From: Epiperipatus broadwayi
Lineage: Eukaryota > Onychophora > Udeonychophora > Euonychophora > Peripatidae
Reading direction: 5' to 3'
Length of the DNA: 64,000 nt
Assembly (NCBI GenBank): GCA_028023455.1
Contig: JAQFVV010012394.1
Span: forward strand, 27,169,053-27,233,052
Part shown: positions 45,009-56,949 of the stretch, piece by piece
Layout: each line of letters begins with the position of its first letter
How positions within the stretch are numbered: the stretch's first letter is position 1
Notes under the pieces: generated by a model
Told to the model about the DNA's origin: nothing
Seen by the model: only the letters and a program-made list of their open reading frames with translations
The model's database searches: none
Made by a program: the position numbers and the translations under genes

Positions 45009-45110
45009 AGAATGGCTTTCCACAGAATTTCCTTTTGGATACCTATTTCACTTAATATATGATCTTTTGGAAAATATGCAGTCCGACAAAAACAATTTTG
45101 TTCAATTTTT
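45009..45110 (-). CDS. candidate internal exon
   Basis: Minus-strand acceptor GTTTATAAG, then 102 bases open in one frame: KIEQNCFCRTAYFPKD, then HILSEIGIQKEILWKAI. It ends ATTCT/GTAAGAGT. Entry requires two bases from the previous exon and exit leaves two. That fits both the exit of 51,318-51,411 and the entry of 44,829-44,877. The composition and mixed residues look like real coding sequence, but no family is recognised and chance remains possible. Confidence 0.3.
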
Positions 45111-45368
45111 CTTATAAACAATAAGTAAATATACCATTAATTAAATGTTACCTTCCACAACAAAGACTGAAAAATAATTTTGCTTGTGCTACTTAAAAGT
45201 GATTTTTTTGACTCAGTTTAACACAAACACCCCTCACTTATCAGAAGTTTTATCTAAAATTGTTTCCAAGAACAGCCTTCTTGCTAGGTATACTAGCCTA
45301 CTTGCAACAATGATGTAAATATTCTAAGAATAGCATTAATATTGATTTATTATGTTACTGAAAACTGC

Positions 45369-45583
45369 CTAAAGATGATTGAGAAATATTATTGCCACAC
45401 TCAAATGCACTCTGCAGTGTTTACCCACTACTTCCATACATTCTTTCATAGGATATCGGGTTCTATCGTAGAAAATATATAAAAGGCTAATAAATGGATT
45501 AGTTTTATTCCTAATTCTAGATATAATTTTACTATGTCTCAATTCAAGATTTTTTTGGATTTTCAACTACGAAATTTCATACA
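45369..45583 (-). other. open frame of unclear status
   Basis: A minus-strand frame of about 70 codons after TTTCGTAG contains NPFISLLYIFYDRTRYPMK and ECMEVVGKHCRVHLSVAI, then a stop at 45,369-45,371. Residues look protein-like, but its phase does not fit the neighbouring candidate exons. It may be a decayed gene or retrocopy. Confidence 0.2.
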
Positions 45584-45599
45584 ACACTTTTCAATCATG

Positions 45600-46660
45600 G
45601 CACAAGAAATTGTTTTTTTTTGTGTGTGTGTGTGTGAATATTCAAACATTTTTTCTTTTTCCAAATCAATCAAAACTAGTGGAATATAACTTTTCCAGAT
45701 ATAGTTAATTTCATCAATAGTTTATTACATCTATCTGCTTCAGAAATATAATTTAGTACCTTTTGAATTGTCTCAGAAGATAGATAATGACATAAACATA
45801 TTAAAAGGAATAGAAGGAGTGAAAGTCATAAACTAAAGGATAGAATTAGAGAGACAAGTTGAAAGTAGCAGAATTTGAGGACTTTATAAAGTCATGAGTG
45901 AATTTACTTTCTGATTGCAATCTATAAGCTTGTTTTAAATGATTATGAACACCTAGCTGTCTTCAAAAAGAAATCAATGTGCAAATATATGAAAGTATGG
46001 ATTAAGAAGAATTATGAATAGAGAAAAATATTAAAGGTTAAAAGTAGTAGAAAGTTGGCTTATATTATTAAAAATATATAAAATATACATCTTTTTATGT
46101 TTTTACAGGTGAATTTATCCTGTGATAATTTTAATATAACATACTATTATTAGAAGATATACTTGAAAATGCATTTTCTAATGCTATGGCTATTCAAGTG
46201 AAAATTTCCCAGGGATTTAGTCGGGTAAAACATATTTATAATGAATTCACTACTGGCTAGTAATAAGTTTTGCAAAGTATCTTATAACCCAACTTTTTAG
46301 ATAAATCCCAACTATTATATAATTGTAGACCTACATGCATGTTACCTATAAGATAATTGTCCCATTCAGCATTACATGGTTTAATATAGTAGTAGACTGC
46401 TGGATACTGAAATATAAGGTCCTCGGATCAATTCCAGTTCTGGTACTGTTGGCACTCAAACTTTTTATGAACACCTAAATATAAAACCATTTGATTTCTT
46501 ATTTATTTAATATTCAACAAATTTAATCTATAATTGATTTTAAAAATTAAATTTGGGGGATTTTTTTTTTTGCAGAAGCTGCATAATGGATGAACTTCAT
46601 AATCTCTATTTTGATTTATTTGTAAATGAATAAATAACTAAATTATTTATTTATAAATGA
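45600..46660. other. AT-rich DNA, weak exon-like ends
   Basis: Poly-T/CAG acceptors at about 46,110 and 46,576 are each followed by 14-18 open plus-strand codons to a stop, too little to call. A decayed tRNA-like piece lies at 46,385-46,450 (GGATCAATTCC B-box-like). Confidence 0.4.
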
Positions 46661-46665
46661 ATATG

Positions 46666-46915
46666 TTAGTGATTTATTTATTAGAACAGTTAAAACTCTC
46701 CATACAGTAGTACCACTCAGTGCCAACCAGAGTAATCAATAGATGCCAGAAGGCTTGAGCATAAAATCCCTATCTAGTACCTATTCATCCAATATCCCCA
46801 GACTAGTTTCTGGTTGGCACTGAGTGGCACTACTGTATGGAGATGCCTATTTTAATAATAGTAATATGCTAGCATAAGAAATAGTGATCATGTGATGTTT
46901 AGTGATTTATTTATT
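46666..46915. mobile_element. foldback retroelement family B, copy B2, perfect 17-bp TSD
   Basis: Element 46,683-46,898 (216 bp). Arms contain ACTCTCCATACAGTAGTACC and its mirror, and AGTGCCAACCAGA. The tail after the right arm ends AGTGATCATGTGATG. The 17-bp TTAGTGATTTATTTATT is repeated exactly on both sides (46,666-46,682 and 46,899-46,915). Non-coding. It keeps CCAGAAACTAGTCTGGGG (minus) of the hammerhead-like motif but not the other strand. Confidence 0.9.
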
Positions 46916-47662
46916 GTCATATACACAGTTTTGTTATAGGTAATGGTGACTAGAGCATAAATGAGTGGAATGCAGTAAGATCATGCCTAATTATGGGATA
47001 TAGGGATTTTCATTCATCAAGTCAATACTGATTTTGCATGATTGTGATTGAATAATTGTAAAAGATGACAAAAAGATATTGCTGATTCATAAATGGAAGC
47101 TTTTCTGACATGAAATTCACAAAATAAAATTATTCCATAATGTGAAAATTATAAAAAAATGTAAAAATGATTTTACTGAAAAGCTAAAATTAATAACTGA
47201 GGTGAAATTATAAGTTTGAATATTTTCAATATTATCATATTAAATGTTATTGCATTTCTGTTATTATAGTATGGCATCAACAACATTTAAATTTTAAAAT
47301 GTTATATTTATAGCTTAGATTTGAAACTAGTTGTCTAATAAGGAAACAGTAATCAACTGAGTTCATGAAATCCAAATGTAATAAATTTTTGATTGCTGAG
47401 ATTATATTTCAGAACAGTTTTAATATCAACCAAGAGACAATAAATAAAGCTTTTCAATTTTAAATATTAAAATATGACTTTAAATCTTCTTAATGCATAA
47501 AGAGATTTTTTTTACAAAAAACTGTTTAATTAAAAAAATAATTTATTTTATAATTATGCTGTTAAATTAGTAATAAAAGTTCTAATGCTATATTAATTTT
47601 CAGTCAATTAACATTTTCATTTTTAATTATCCTATTCATTCAGTATATAGAATCTTTATTAT

Positions 47663-48421
47663 ATAAGTAAATGAGGGATTTGAACTTAGAGGATTTTTCC
47701 AGTTATATTCATTTTCCACTTTATTTCAAACAATCGATACACTTGACCACATACATGTGAAAAAGATAAATGATCCCCCAAAATATATATTTCGTGCAGA
47801 ATCAGCACTCATCAGTCACCAGATTCTAATTTCACACATATCAGTGCTCTGCTTATATTAAGATATCAATTCCTTAAACTTTAACGGACAGTCTTCAATC
47901 TTTTCACCGTTCCAACTATTCAATCATTCATTTCACTAGAAAACCAACGATGGAACACTCAAAGCCTTTATTGAATTTGATATTGTAGTCATACCCATGT
48001 AGACATTACATCAATCTAACCCTTTATATTATCGGATATGTAATAGTCCAATAACATGAAGGGGGGGGTAGATTGAGGCAATGTCTACATGAGTATGACT
48101 ACAATATCATCCACCAAGGGCTTTGAGCATTCCATCATTGGTTTTCCAATGAAATGGATGGTTAAATAATTGGAAGGGTGAGAAGATTGAAGCCTGTTCA
48201 TTAAAGTTTAAGGAACTGCTATCTTAATGTAAGTTGAGCACTGATTGTGTAAATGTGTGAGAGATTATGATCTGGTCCAACTGATGAGTGTTGATTCTGC
48301 ACAAAATATATTGGGGATTATCTATCTTTTTTGCATGTATGTATGTGGTCATATGTATCCGTTGTTTGAGATAAAGTGGAAAATGACTGGAAAAATCCTA
48401 AGTTGAAATCCCTCTACTTAT
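47663..48421. repeat. foldback family A, copy A3
   Basis: About 370-bp imperfect arms extending to ATAAGTAAATGAGGG and its mirror. The left arm (minus) has the best-preserved core of the family: CUGAUGAG (47,815 to 47,808), stem II GUGC/GCAC, CGAAA (47,794-47,790). Its stem III AUAUAUAU/AUGUAUGU pairs with G-U help, but the cleavage base is G. The right arm (plus) has CUGAUGAG at 48,281-48,288 with GAAA mutated to AAAA. A G8 run sits in the loop near 48,061. Confidence 0.7.
47735..47827 (-). ncRNA. hammerhead-like motif (family A, copy A3, left arm)
   Basis: All conserved core bases on the 5' side are intact (CUGAUGAG, G-C closed stem II, CGAAA). The strand after stem III reads UGUGGUCAAGUG, lacking the UUU expected from copy A1, so cleavage is unlikely. 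Confidence 0.4.
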
Positions 48422-48429
48422 CTTCATTT

Positions 48430-48990
48430 TTATAAATATTCAACGTTCAATTTATTTTATATTAGAATTCAATAAATTGGCTTGATTTGTTAGAAATATA
48501 AGTTTACAATCAAATATCCTAAATAGTATTTCAACTTTGCAAATATGCTGGGGAGGGGGAGGAGTGAGTTATAAAGTGAAATATGTAATGAGAACAATTT
48601 TTTTCCTATTGGCTGATTATCAATTAAGTAAATTAACAAAATGTTTATTAATTGAATTTGATTTGTAAAAGGTTAATGAAATGTTATCATAAATCTGTGG
48701 AATTTTTGTTTTAACATTTAAAATTGTATTTGTAATTACTAAAATATCATGTAAGTTTTTTATTACTGTGTTTAGTAAACTGTTACTAATTACAGTTATC
48801 TTTTACCATTATGACAAATTTTTTTAACTTATTCAACTAAAATTAAAATGTAATCACAAATCTTTTTATTTTTAAATAATTCTTGTATATTTATTTCCTA
48901 AAATAATCATAGATATTTAAATAAACTACAGAAAAATTAACATTTTTTTTTACTCATTATTAACTACAAATGTGTACAATTATTTCCAGA
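48430..48990. other. AT-rich DNA, no gene seen
   Basis: No coding signal before the candidate exon at 48,997. Confidence 0.5.
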
Positions 48991-48996
48991 ACTTAC

Positions 48997-49084
48997 CTCT
49001 ATCAATCAGTGAACTTGTAGGCAGGGTTCCTATCTTTTGTAATTTATTTGGGGGGACTTTGATCTCTTCAGAATTAGTTTTAAA
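48997..49084 (-). CDS. candidate internal exon
   Basis: A strong minus-strand acceptor (GTTTTGATTTATTAG) and a perfect donor (AGAG/GTAAGTTC) bound 88 bases open in a single frame: FKTNSEEIKVPPNKLQ, then KIGTLPTSSLIDR. It enters in phase 0 and exits with one base left. G+C is higher than the surroundings. It is not recognised. The phases do not match 51,318-51,411 or 45,009-45,110 directly, so either an exon is missing in between or this is chance or another gene. Confidence 0.35.
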
Positions 49085-49089
49085 CTAAT

Positions 49090-50500
49090 AAATCAAAACA
49101 AAATGAATGCAAATCTGGCAAAATAATGCAAAGGAGCTGTAATAAAGAGAAGAAAGCCAAAGGCTAGATAGTACCATATCTAAACAAAAACCTTCACTTA
49201 GTTAAAACAAGTTGACATTTTATTTATTTATTTTTATGAATTGTTACACTTGCCATGCATGGTTTTTTTTATTTGCAATTGATTGAAGATATAGTTTTCA
49301 TAATAAATTAGATTTATTTTATTCAGAAAGAAATTTTGTATATAGCCATAAAAACAACATACTATGGAATACTATAAACCTGAGAAAATATAGTCATTAA
49401 ATTTATTTAAATTTTAAAATTGAAAACATTTTTAAAATTAATTACTTTGCAAATTTTGTTAAATAAATTTCAGAATTTAATTTTTGACTACACGTTTATG
49501 ACTTATAAAAGCAGAGTTATAATGTATAAAAATTAGAAACATTTTCTAACCACTTTTCTAAAAAATATTTGAGATATCTCCACCTCTTCCTCTAGCAAAG
49601 CAAATTAAAAAAAAACACAACAACTTAGGGTTATATTGTTGTATGTATGAAATATAATATTGGTAAATTATAATTTTTATGAGTAAATATACACAATTCA
49701 TATATATATATATTAAACATATGTACGGATACATTCTTGCAGAAATTGATAGTATATTTATATTTATTTTTTATGATAGTAATTTTTTTTTCTATTAAAA
49801 TATAATTTTAAAATAATAAAGTCATGTACAGTATACATTTTCAAGTAGAAATATTTATATACATACACACACATACGTATGTATATATATATATTTGCAG
49901 ACAGTCTGCAAAGCTTTTATATTATTTTTGATTCCCATATGTCATATAAAATATTAAAAAAACACATACATACAAACATATATATACAGATAATCTCTAA
50001 CTGACTGCCTAATAAATTTTTATTTTTTATTATATCTATATGCAATGAAGTCTATGAAAGAGGAGAAAAGTTCCAGGAATCAACGAAATCATAGTTGATG
50101 TCTTATAAACAGCTGGTAACGAAATACAAAAAGTATTGACAAAGTTATGTAGCAAATGTCTAAATGATAAAGTTGTTTCCAGATAATTGGAAGAATACAC
50201 TAGTAACATTGATATTTAACTACTGAATTTTTTAAAATACTGACCTGAGACACAATTTTCACAATAACTTCAGTTTTAATTATGTTAGAGCAAAAACAAT
50301 TACATTGCTAGAAACTAGAAACATTAAGGAAAACAATAAGCATAAAATAAATAGTGATAACTATATAAAAAATAAGGAAAAAAGAAATTTTCACATCCAA
50401 AATAATTATTATTATAATTATAATAATGATGATTTGGAAATTAACATTAACTGAAATTGAAAATACATCTTCAGTGATAATTTCTTTATATTCCTCACAA
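49090..50500. other. AT-rich DNA, no gene seen
   Basis: AT and CA microsatellites (49,700; 49,860-49,900); no gene. Confidence 0.5.
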
Positions 50501-50502
50501 AA

Positions 50503-50628
50503 TTATCTTTCTAAACATGTATAACATGTCTTGCCTGAGTTAATCCACAGCTTCACAATCTTCAAAAGAATTCGGATGACTTCTTCAATTTTATCTTGTA
50601 CCCCAAATGTTATAAATGTCAAAGGCGT
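50503..50628 (-). CDS. candidate exon
   Basis: After CTTTTTCTTTATAG the minus strand is open for 41 codons: TPLTFITFGVQDKIEEVIR, then ILLKIVKLWINSGKTC, to TAA at 50,503-50,505. An alternative end is a GC-type donor (CTCAG/GCAAGA) at 50,535. The amphipathic Ile/Leu/Lys segment would form a helix. Family not recognised. It starts in phase 0 and cannot follow 51,318-51,411 directly. Confidence 0.3.
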   Translation of the reverse strand, partial: TPLTFITFGVQDKIEEVIRILLKIVKLWINSGKTCYTCLER

Positions 50629-50639
50629 CTATAAAGAAA

Positions 50640-51305
50640 AAGATTCATTCTAATAAAAGATACAAAAGAAATCATCATAGCAATAGGCTTCTTATCCATC
50701 TAAAACTAGAAATTGTAGGCTACTGTCTATATCACTGATAAAATGAGTTTCATCTCTTCATTTTATATTTTTTTGTGCACATTAGTGATGTTTATATTCT
50801 TTATGGACACCAGTGATGTTTATATTATTTATGCACACACAAGTGATGTTTATATTCTTTATGCACAGATGTGATGCTATCTTATTATATTTATTGTACC
50901 ACATAGATATAATTTATTTGTATATAGTGTATTTGGTAACTATAGACTAGAAAATAATGTTATGAAACATATAGCAAAACCAAAGCCTGAACAAGAGTAA
51001 ACAAAAACATAAACAAGAATCAGAATTTGATTATGTTTGTGTATGCAATGTTTGTATACATTTGATTATTAGTTTTATAACATATTACTTGTAAACCATA
51101 TTATATAAACATAATTAATGATTTTCATAATAAATTATACTTTTTGAAAAACATTTTTATAATAGTGTAAGTAGAACATTAGAAAATTACTATAGATATG
51201 AATTCTATATGAGCATAAATAATTATATAACTAACACACACTAATTACAAATTAAAATAAATAAAAAAGATCATTTTGTCAAAAAATTAAAAAAAAATTT
51301 TTTTA
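50640..51305. other. AT-rich DNA with a short tandem repeat
   Basis: Three near-identical copies of GTGATGTTTATATT with TTTATGCACA-type linkers lie at 50,785-50,870 (period about 32-37 bp). No gene. Confidence 0.5.
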
Positions 51306-51317
51306 AATGTTACTTAC

Positions 51318-51411
51318 GACATTACGTTGAAGCTGTATTGTAGGCCTTTTTTATGAATAACACCGGAGAAATTTTCACTTGCAGCCTGTAAACCATTTTT
51401 GTCTTTTATCG
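51318..51411 (-). CDS. candidate internal exon
   Basis: A poly-T tract and ATCATGAAG precede 94 bases open in only one frame: IKDKNGLQAASENFSG, then VIHKKGLQYSFNVM. It ends ATGTC/GTAAGTAAC (perfect donor at 51,312-51,317). The exit phase (two bases) fits the entry of 45,009-45,110. The peptide is of normal amino-acid mix despite the AT-rich context. Not recognised. Confidence 0.35.
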
Positions 51412-51599
51412 CTTCATGATAAGTACAAAAATTATCAAAAAAAAAAAAAACCAAAAAAAATTAAATACTGTGGTCGATTAAAAAATTTGCCAAAAATCCA
51501 AATTTCAACCGATTTTTTTGAAATAAACATTTTTTGAAAGCCACATGATTAAGCTATCGGATGCTCGTATTTTGTACTATGTCATGCTTAAACGCCAGC

Positions 51600-52850
51600 A
51601 GCGCTCTCATAGCGCTAACAACAACATTCAAGCAGTTAAGAAAGATGATAAAAAGATATTAGAAATGACAGACTACAAAATCTTTACCAAGATAAATCTA
51701 ATTCATCTCCAGTGAACTTTGGATTCCAACAAACAAAAGGAACAAATTGGATTTGAAAGGGGTTTTTGCACAGTGGATCACATCCAAATATTGAGAGAAG
51801 TTTTAGAAAAGTTCAATGAATAGAACTCGCCATTATGCTCTGAACTTATGGATTATGAAAACGCATTTTATCTTATGTTGATTTCTATGGTGATAAAAAA
51901 TATCATAGAGGGGTGTTTTTTTCGTATTTCTGAACAATATTTATCAAAATACAGCAACAGTGATTAAATTGCATAGTGATAGTAAAATTAACATTGAGAA
52001 AGGTATATGCCAGGATGATTCCATATCTCCAAAACTGTTACTGCAATTTTTCAAGAAGTATTTTGGGGGAATAAAAGTAAATGGAGATTATTTAAATCAT
52101 TTAGATTTTGCAGATGATGTTCTGGTTTTTGCAAATAATTCTTTAGAATTTAAGAATATCAGATGAAAGTAAGGAAATAGGACTAAAGACAAATGATAAA
52201 AAGCCTAAAGTGTAATGTTCAATGGATTTTTTCAAAAAAAAAAAAAAAATTGATATTGATGAATTAGAGGAAGATAATTATTAAATACCTTGGTCACATC
52301 ATTAATAAAAGTGAAAACATAATAGGAGAAATTAATTTTAGAATTAAACTGGATGAAGTACTTTTGATTAGAAGTAACATGGTATTAAAGGAAATATGTC
52401 TATATGCTTGAAAAGAAAGTTTTTTTAATGAATGTGTTTTATCAGCTCTTACTTACAGATCTGAGATTTGGACACTTAACAGAAGAACAATGTAGACTTC
52501 AGACCACAAAATGAAGTATGAAGAATAACAGGAAGAAATGAAAAACAAAATACATGAATGAGGGAACAAATAGGTATCACTTACTAAGTTGAAAAATTAA
52601 GAGATCAAGATGGAGCTTGGCTGGACATATTGCTAGAAAAGATAATAATAAACGAATAGTCGAGCTTTTAAAATTGTATGTCAAGGGATTACAAAAGACC
52701 TACAAAGATACCACATGTGAGATTGATGGATGTAATAAGAATGTTTGCTGGTATGTTGTGAAGTTTCTGGGGATTGGGTTAACTGGATTAAATTTGGAAT
52801 AACCGCCTTGTTGTGGATTGATATTGATATAAAATTATGATGATGGTATA
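51600..52850 (+). pseudogene. RTE-like LINE reverse transcriptase, second copy
   Basis: Same family as 11,100-12,250 and more decayed. In order: EQIGFERGFCTVDHIQILRE, a mutated motif A (LMDYENAFY), DDSISPKLLLQFF, KVNGDYLNHLDFADDVLVF (motif C FADD), and a frameshifted tail ending in a GATGAT-like run near 52,840. The open frame 52,617-52,802 begins with the WAGHIARKD-type tail. Multiple stops. Confidence 0.8.
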
Positions 52851-52859
52851 CAATATATA

Positions 52860-53425
52860 TTGGAATAATGTTATTAAAAAATTTATTCTAAAAATTGAAC
52901 AACAAATGTATCATAATGAGATTTTACAATTATAATAAAATTTAAAAGTGCTTACATCATTCAATTTTTTTTTTTAAAACCAGTTTGAATTTTTTTTATA
53001 AAAGTTTATAACATTTTTTTTTTTTTTTTGGGAAAAAAAAATGAAATGTTGAAAATAAACTAAATTAAAATTTTTATAAAATGGTTATTTTTGGCTGCTT
53101 TTTAAAATTGTAGGCATCATTGGAAAAGTAATTTTATCAGACTCTGTGATATATTACAGGATTTTATAGCTTTGTAATTTTCCTGCAAATTTAAATTGAA
53201 ACTCATGAATTGAGAATTTGGAAAAGAGTTGTAACAGGACAAATGAAGGCATAGAACCTGTCCAGAAAAGTGAAATATGAAGAAGAGAAATAGTTAAATA
53301 AATATTAACATTATTAGTATTTTTCTTCACATAAAACTTTTTGTATTTTATTTAATCATTCTTGCTTTTGCATTTATTTGATCTATATTTTTAAATGTAT
53401 ATATTATACAATAAAATGTTAGTAC
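52860..53425. other. AT-rich DNA, no gene seen
   Basis: Poly-A/T only. Confidence 0.5.
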
Positions 53426-53429
53426 TTGT

Positions 53430-54790
53430 ACATTATGTATGTTTATAAACCTGATGATAAAAATAATTTTAATAACTATAGAGCTATATCTAATCTTCCT
53501 TCTATTGCTAAACTAATAGAAAATTATATTTATAGAATTTTAAATAAAAATATTTTTTTAAATAAAAACCAATTTTGAATTTTTAGAAAAAAGGAAATAC
53601 AACTATATATGTTATTGGATAATTTTGCAGATACAATCAACAAGGCATTAAATGATAAAAAATATAACTAATACTTCTTTAGATTTTTAAATGGCTTCAT
53701 CAGGGCATTAAATGATAAAAAAATTATAACTAATTTTTTTTAGATTTGTTTGTAAGGCGTTTGACATCACATCATTGAGGGTAAATAATTGATTCACAAT
53801 TTAGAAAATTGTGGAATTAGAGGAAAATTGTTCACTTATATCAAAAATACAATGTAGATATATTTTATCAAAAATGTCAAATATTTTTTGTAATGAACAA
53901 AAAAAAATATTTATTTATAGCGCAGTATTGTTATTGATTTTTATAAATGGTCTAGGAAATATTAATATTGAAGAATCAGTATATCATGCAGATGGTACCA
54001 TTATTATCAGTGTAAATAATAGTATTGATATTACAATTAAAAAATAGCAAGAAAGCTTGAACAAAATTGTCCTTTGGTTAAGGAATTTATATAAATGGAA
54101 AAAATAACAAAATCTATGTTAATATGCTTTCTGCCCATGAAATATATAAATATTCATATACATCTCATTCACATAATAAATGTTTAAAAGTGGAACAAAG
54201 AAAATATTAGATATTTTGGAATAGATGAAAAAATATTTTGGAAACATCATATTAACATTAATTAGTAAATTTCAATATCTTACAGCAATGATCTATAAAA
54301 ATAGAGATTTTTTTTTTTTATATATTTTTATTTTATATAAATCTTTATTGAGATGTGGCATAACACTGTATGGTTTTGCAAACTTCTAATATTAATAGAT
54401 TAGCATTACTGCAAAAACGAATATTTGATCTAATAGAAGAAAAATATATATATAGAAAAGAATTTTATTATTCAGTGAACTTCTTGAATATAAAATTATA
54501 GAGGAAAAAAATTTTTTATAGCATTTTCAAAAAACCTTATATAAAACAGTTTGAAATGTGTCTAAACAAAACGGATATGTCCATAATTTTAAAATATTAT
54601 AATAAATATGGAACTAGAATAAGAAATCACTATGTTCCTAAATTATTCAGTAATTTATCTATTCAATTAAAAATCTTGCACCACTATAAGGAAATAAAAA
54701 AAATCAATTAAAAAATATGTTAAAGAGAGAAAAAGAACAAAACTAAATTATTATATAGCAAAATATGTATGTTTAAAATCAAAGAAAATG
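53430..54790 (+). pseudogene. Jockey-like LINE reverse transcriptase, copy 1
   Basis: Starts inside the RT: KPDDKNNFNNYRAISNLPSI, then KLIENYIYRILNKNIFLNKN. Downstream it reads VLLLIFINGLGNINIEESV and a decayed motif C (YHADGTIIISVNNSIDI, where Y-A-D-D is expected), then QESLNKIVLW and a C-terminal part to about 54,790. Stops and frameshifts occur throughout. The same sequence, better preserved in parts, is on the opposite strand at 56,950-59,457. Confidence 0.75.
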
Positions 54791-54799
54791 TGAATATAT

Positions 54800-55480
54800 A
54801 AACTGTTATGTAAATTTTCTTCTACATAAAATCACAATTAGGTCTTTGCAAGAGAAAAATGACATTTCCATATATATAAATAAATGAAAAAAAACTCATG
54901 ACACATGTACAAATACATAAAATACTGTACTTTTATTCAAATGTTAAAATACCAATTAAACTTTAATTTTTAAAGAAACTGTTGAAAAAAAAAAGGTTAC
55001 AGAACAAATCTTCATATATATATTTATACAAAACAGATATTAATTATTACAATAATAAAAGAAAAAAATTTCAATAAGCATTACAATGATAAAAAGAAAA
55101 AAAAGTGAGTGCAATAAGAATATATATAAAAATGTGGAAGAAGACAAATTTACATTATAAAGAAAAAAAGTTATATACAATTAAACTTTATTGACATTAT
55201 TTCTATGGTAAGTTGGGTTCACTGTTTAGAACTGCTATGCGTCAAAATAATTTCTTTAATTATAAATGAGAAAATCTTTTTTTAAGGAAGTAAGTAACAG
55301 ACAAAGCAATAAAATATTCAGTGATTTCACTGCTAGCTGTCTGAAATATTTGATTGATTCACTCCTTTTTTAATTTTATTTCTTTAAATAAATATTTAGT
55401 TTTCAGTTACCATTTTATTTTTGTTCTTAAGCACACTATCTATATTTATTATTAAGTTTGAAGTTAATTTTAAAAGCAAA
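54800..55480. other. AT-rich DNA, no gene seen
   Basis: Poly-A-rich; no gene. Confidence 0.5.
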
Positions 55481-55496
55481 TTTTTTTGCAGGTTAT

Positions 55497-55586
55497 AGTA
55501 CAGGGTGGTGGGCTTATTTTTACCTGTCTGGGTGCATTTTTTGTAAGATTACAATGTAATTTTTTATTTTATGCAACCTGAATTGG
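55497..55586 (+). other. short open stretch after a strong acceptor
   Basis: TTTTTTTGCAG is followed by 29 codons (VIVQGGGLIFTCLGAFF and on) to TGA, with AATAAA near 55,611. It may be a terminal exon or chance; it could also belong to the Tigger element that follows. Confidence 0.2.
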
Positions 55587-55879
55587 AAGTTTCAAAATCT
55601 GAAAGATTACACAATAAATCATTTCACAAAGCTGGAAGTACTAATAAAAATGTGCATGCTCTTAAAAAAATATGCACACAAGATTTAAAAGTGGTATTGT
55701 ACTATAATCATTTTCTGTTGTTTTGAAAGGGATGTTAGAAAATTTTATACAGCTGACAAAATGTCTAGATATTGTGCTATATATATATATTGTAATAATA
55801 CTATATCTTCAGTACTATCAACTCTTAGAAACGCACTGTAGTAATATTTTAAATTGAAAATTAGTTGTTATTAAAAGGT

Positions 55880-56400
55880 GTGAAAAAGCCAAATGAAATG
55901 TAGATATTGCTTGTTATTTAAAAATACTTCAACAGATTTGAAAGCTATAACAAGCTTTTGCCATTAAATTAATATGCAAATAATATTTTGGAGCAAAAGC
56001 AAGAATCTTAAAAATAATGTAAAAGTGAAAATTTTGTCTGTAGCCAATGATTGGTTTATATTGTTTTCAAAACTGTTAATGATTGAAAATGTACAAATAA
56101 TTCAAGGAGAAACTGCAAGTGGAGACATTGAAACTATGCATCAAACATATTTTATGTCAATGAAATATGACTATTGGAAAGAAATTGCTTCTGAGTCTAA
56201 AGCATCAAAAGATCGTATAACATTAATTATTGATAGAAATGCTTACAGCAATAGAAAAATGAATCTTTTATTGGTTCGTAGTAGTGATAGTGAGTCTCAG
56301 TGTTCTCAAAAATATTTCCAAATTTTCACTACCAATTAATGGGAAAGTCTGTATTATAAGACAAATTTTGCTGCTTAAAAATATTTTTTGTACCAGAAGT
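55880..56400 (+). pseudogene. Tigger/pogo-type transposase remnant
   Basis: Open frame 55,974-56,339 contains ANDWFILFSKLLMIENVQI and QGETASGDIE. This matches the W-F-x-R-F ... GEAASAD block after the helix-turn-helix DNA-binding domain of Tigger/CENP-B-like transposases. It is followed by SKASKDRITLIIDRNAYSN and LLLVRSSDS, which matches the GFKASKDRLTLL-NA ... LLVY-SE motif of the DDE domain. The segment between them, with the first catalytic Asp, is deleted. Flanks continue in broken frames (KYFQIF like NPRALKN-x-PKF). Terminal repeats not located. Dead copy. Confidence 0.72.
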
Positions 56401-56409
56401 AAAAATATA

Positions 56410-56945
56410 TTGACCTAATGAAAATCTGTATTTTAAAGTCACGCTGATTTTGAGTAATGCTATAGCTCGTTGTGTATTTTGATCTGTTATGTAACAATGC
56501 TCCCATCCTGCATTATAAATGCCATTTAAATCACGGATGTAGCAGTCATGATTATTTTAGATGCCTATTTACTATTCATGTCTTTTGTCTGAAAAACTAA
56601 TAAAGGAAATAAATGCGATATCTATTTGCAGGAAATTGTTGATGATTCTCTTACAAATATACACATTATCATTTATTATTAATATATTGTTTATTAAAAT
56701 AAATACATTCTATACATTAATTCATTTGAATACAGTTCAAAATATATTTACACAAATACAAATTTCATTCTTCTCCTACTAAGTCATAGTTGTGCTTTTA
56801 TGTAGAAGAAAATTTTTATAACATTTTAAGTATTTACATGAAATTTTAAACATAATATAAAATAAAATATGCCAATAATAACAATAATAATAAATTACAT
56901 TTCAATAATATATTATTATATAATAAAAATATTGATTATGCAACA
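56410..56945. other. AT-rich DNA, no gene seen
   Basis: Chance open frame at 56,561-56,782. Confidence 0.5.
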
Positions 56946-56949
56946 TTAG

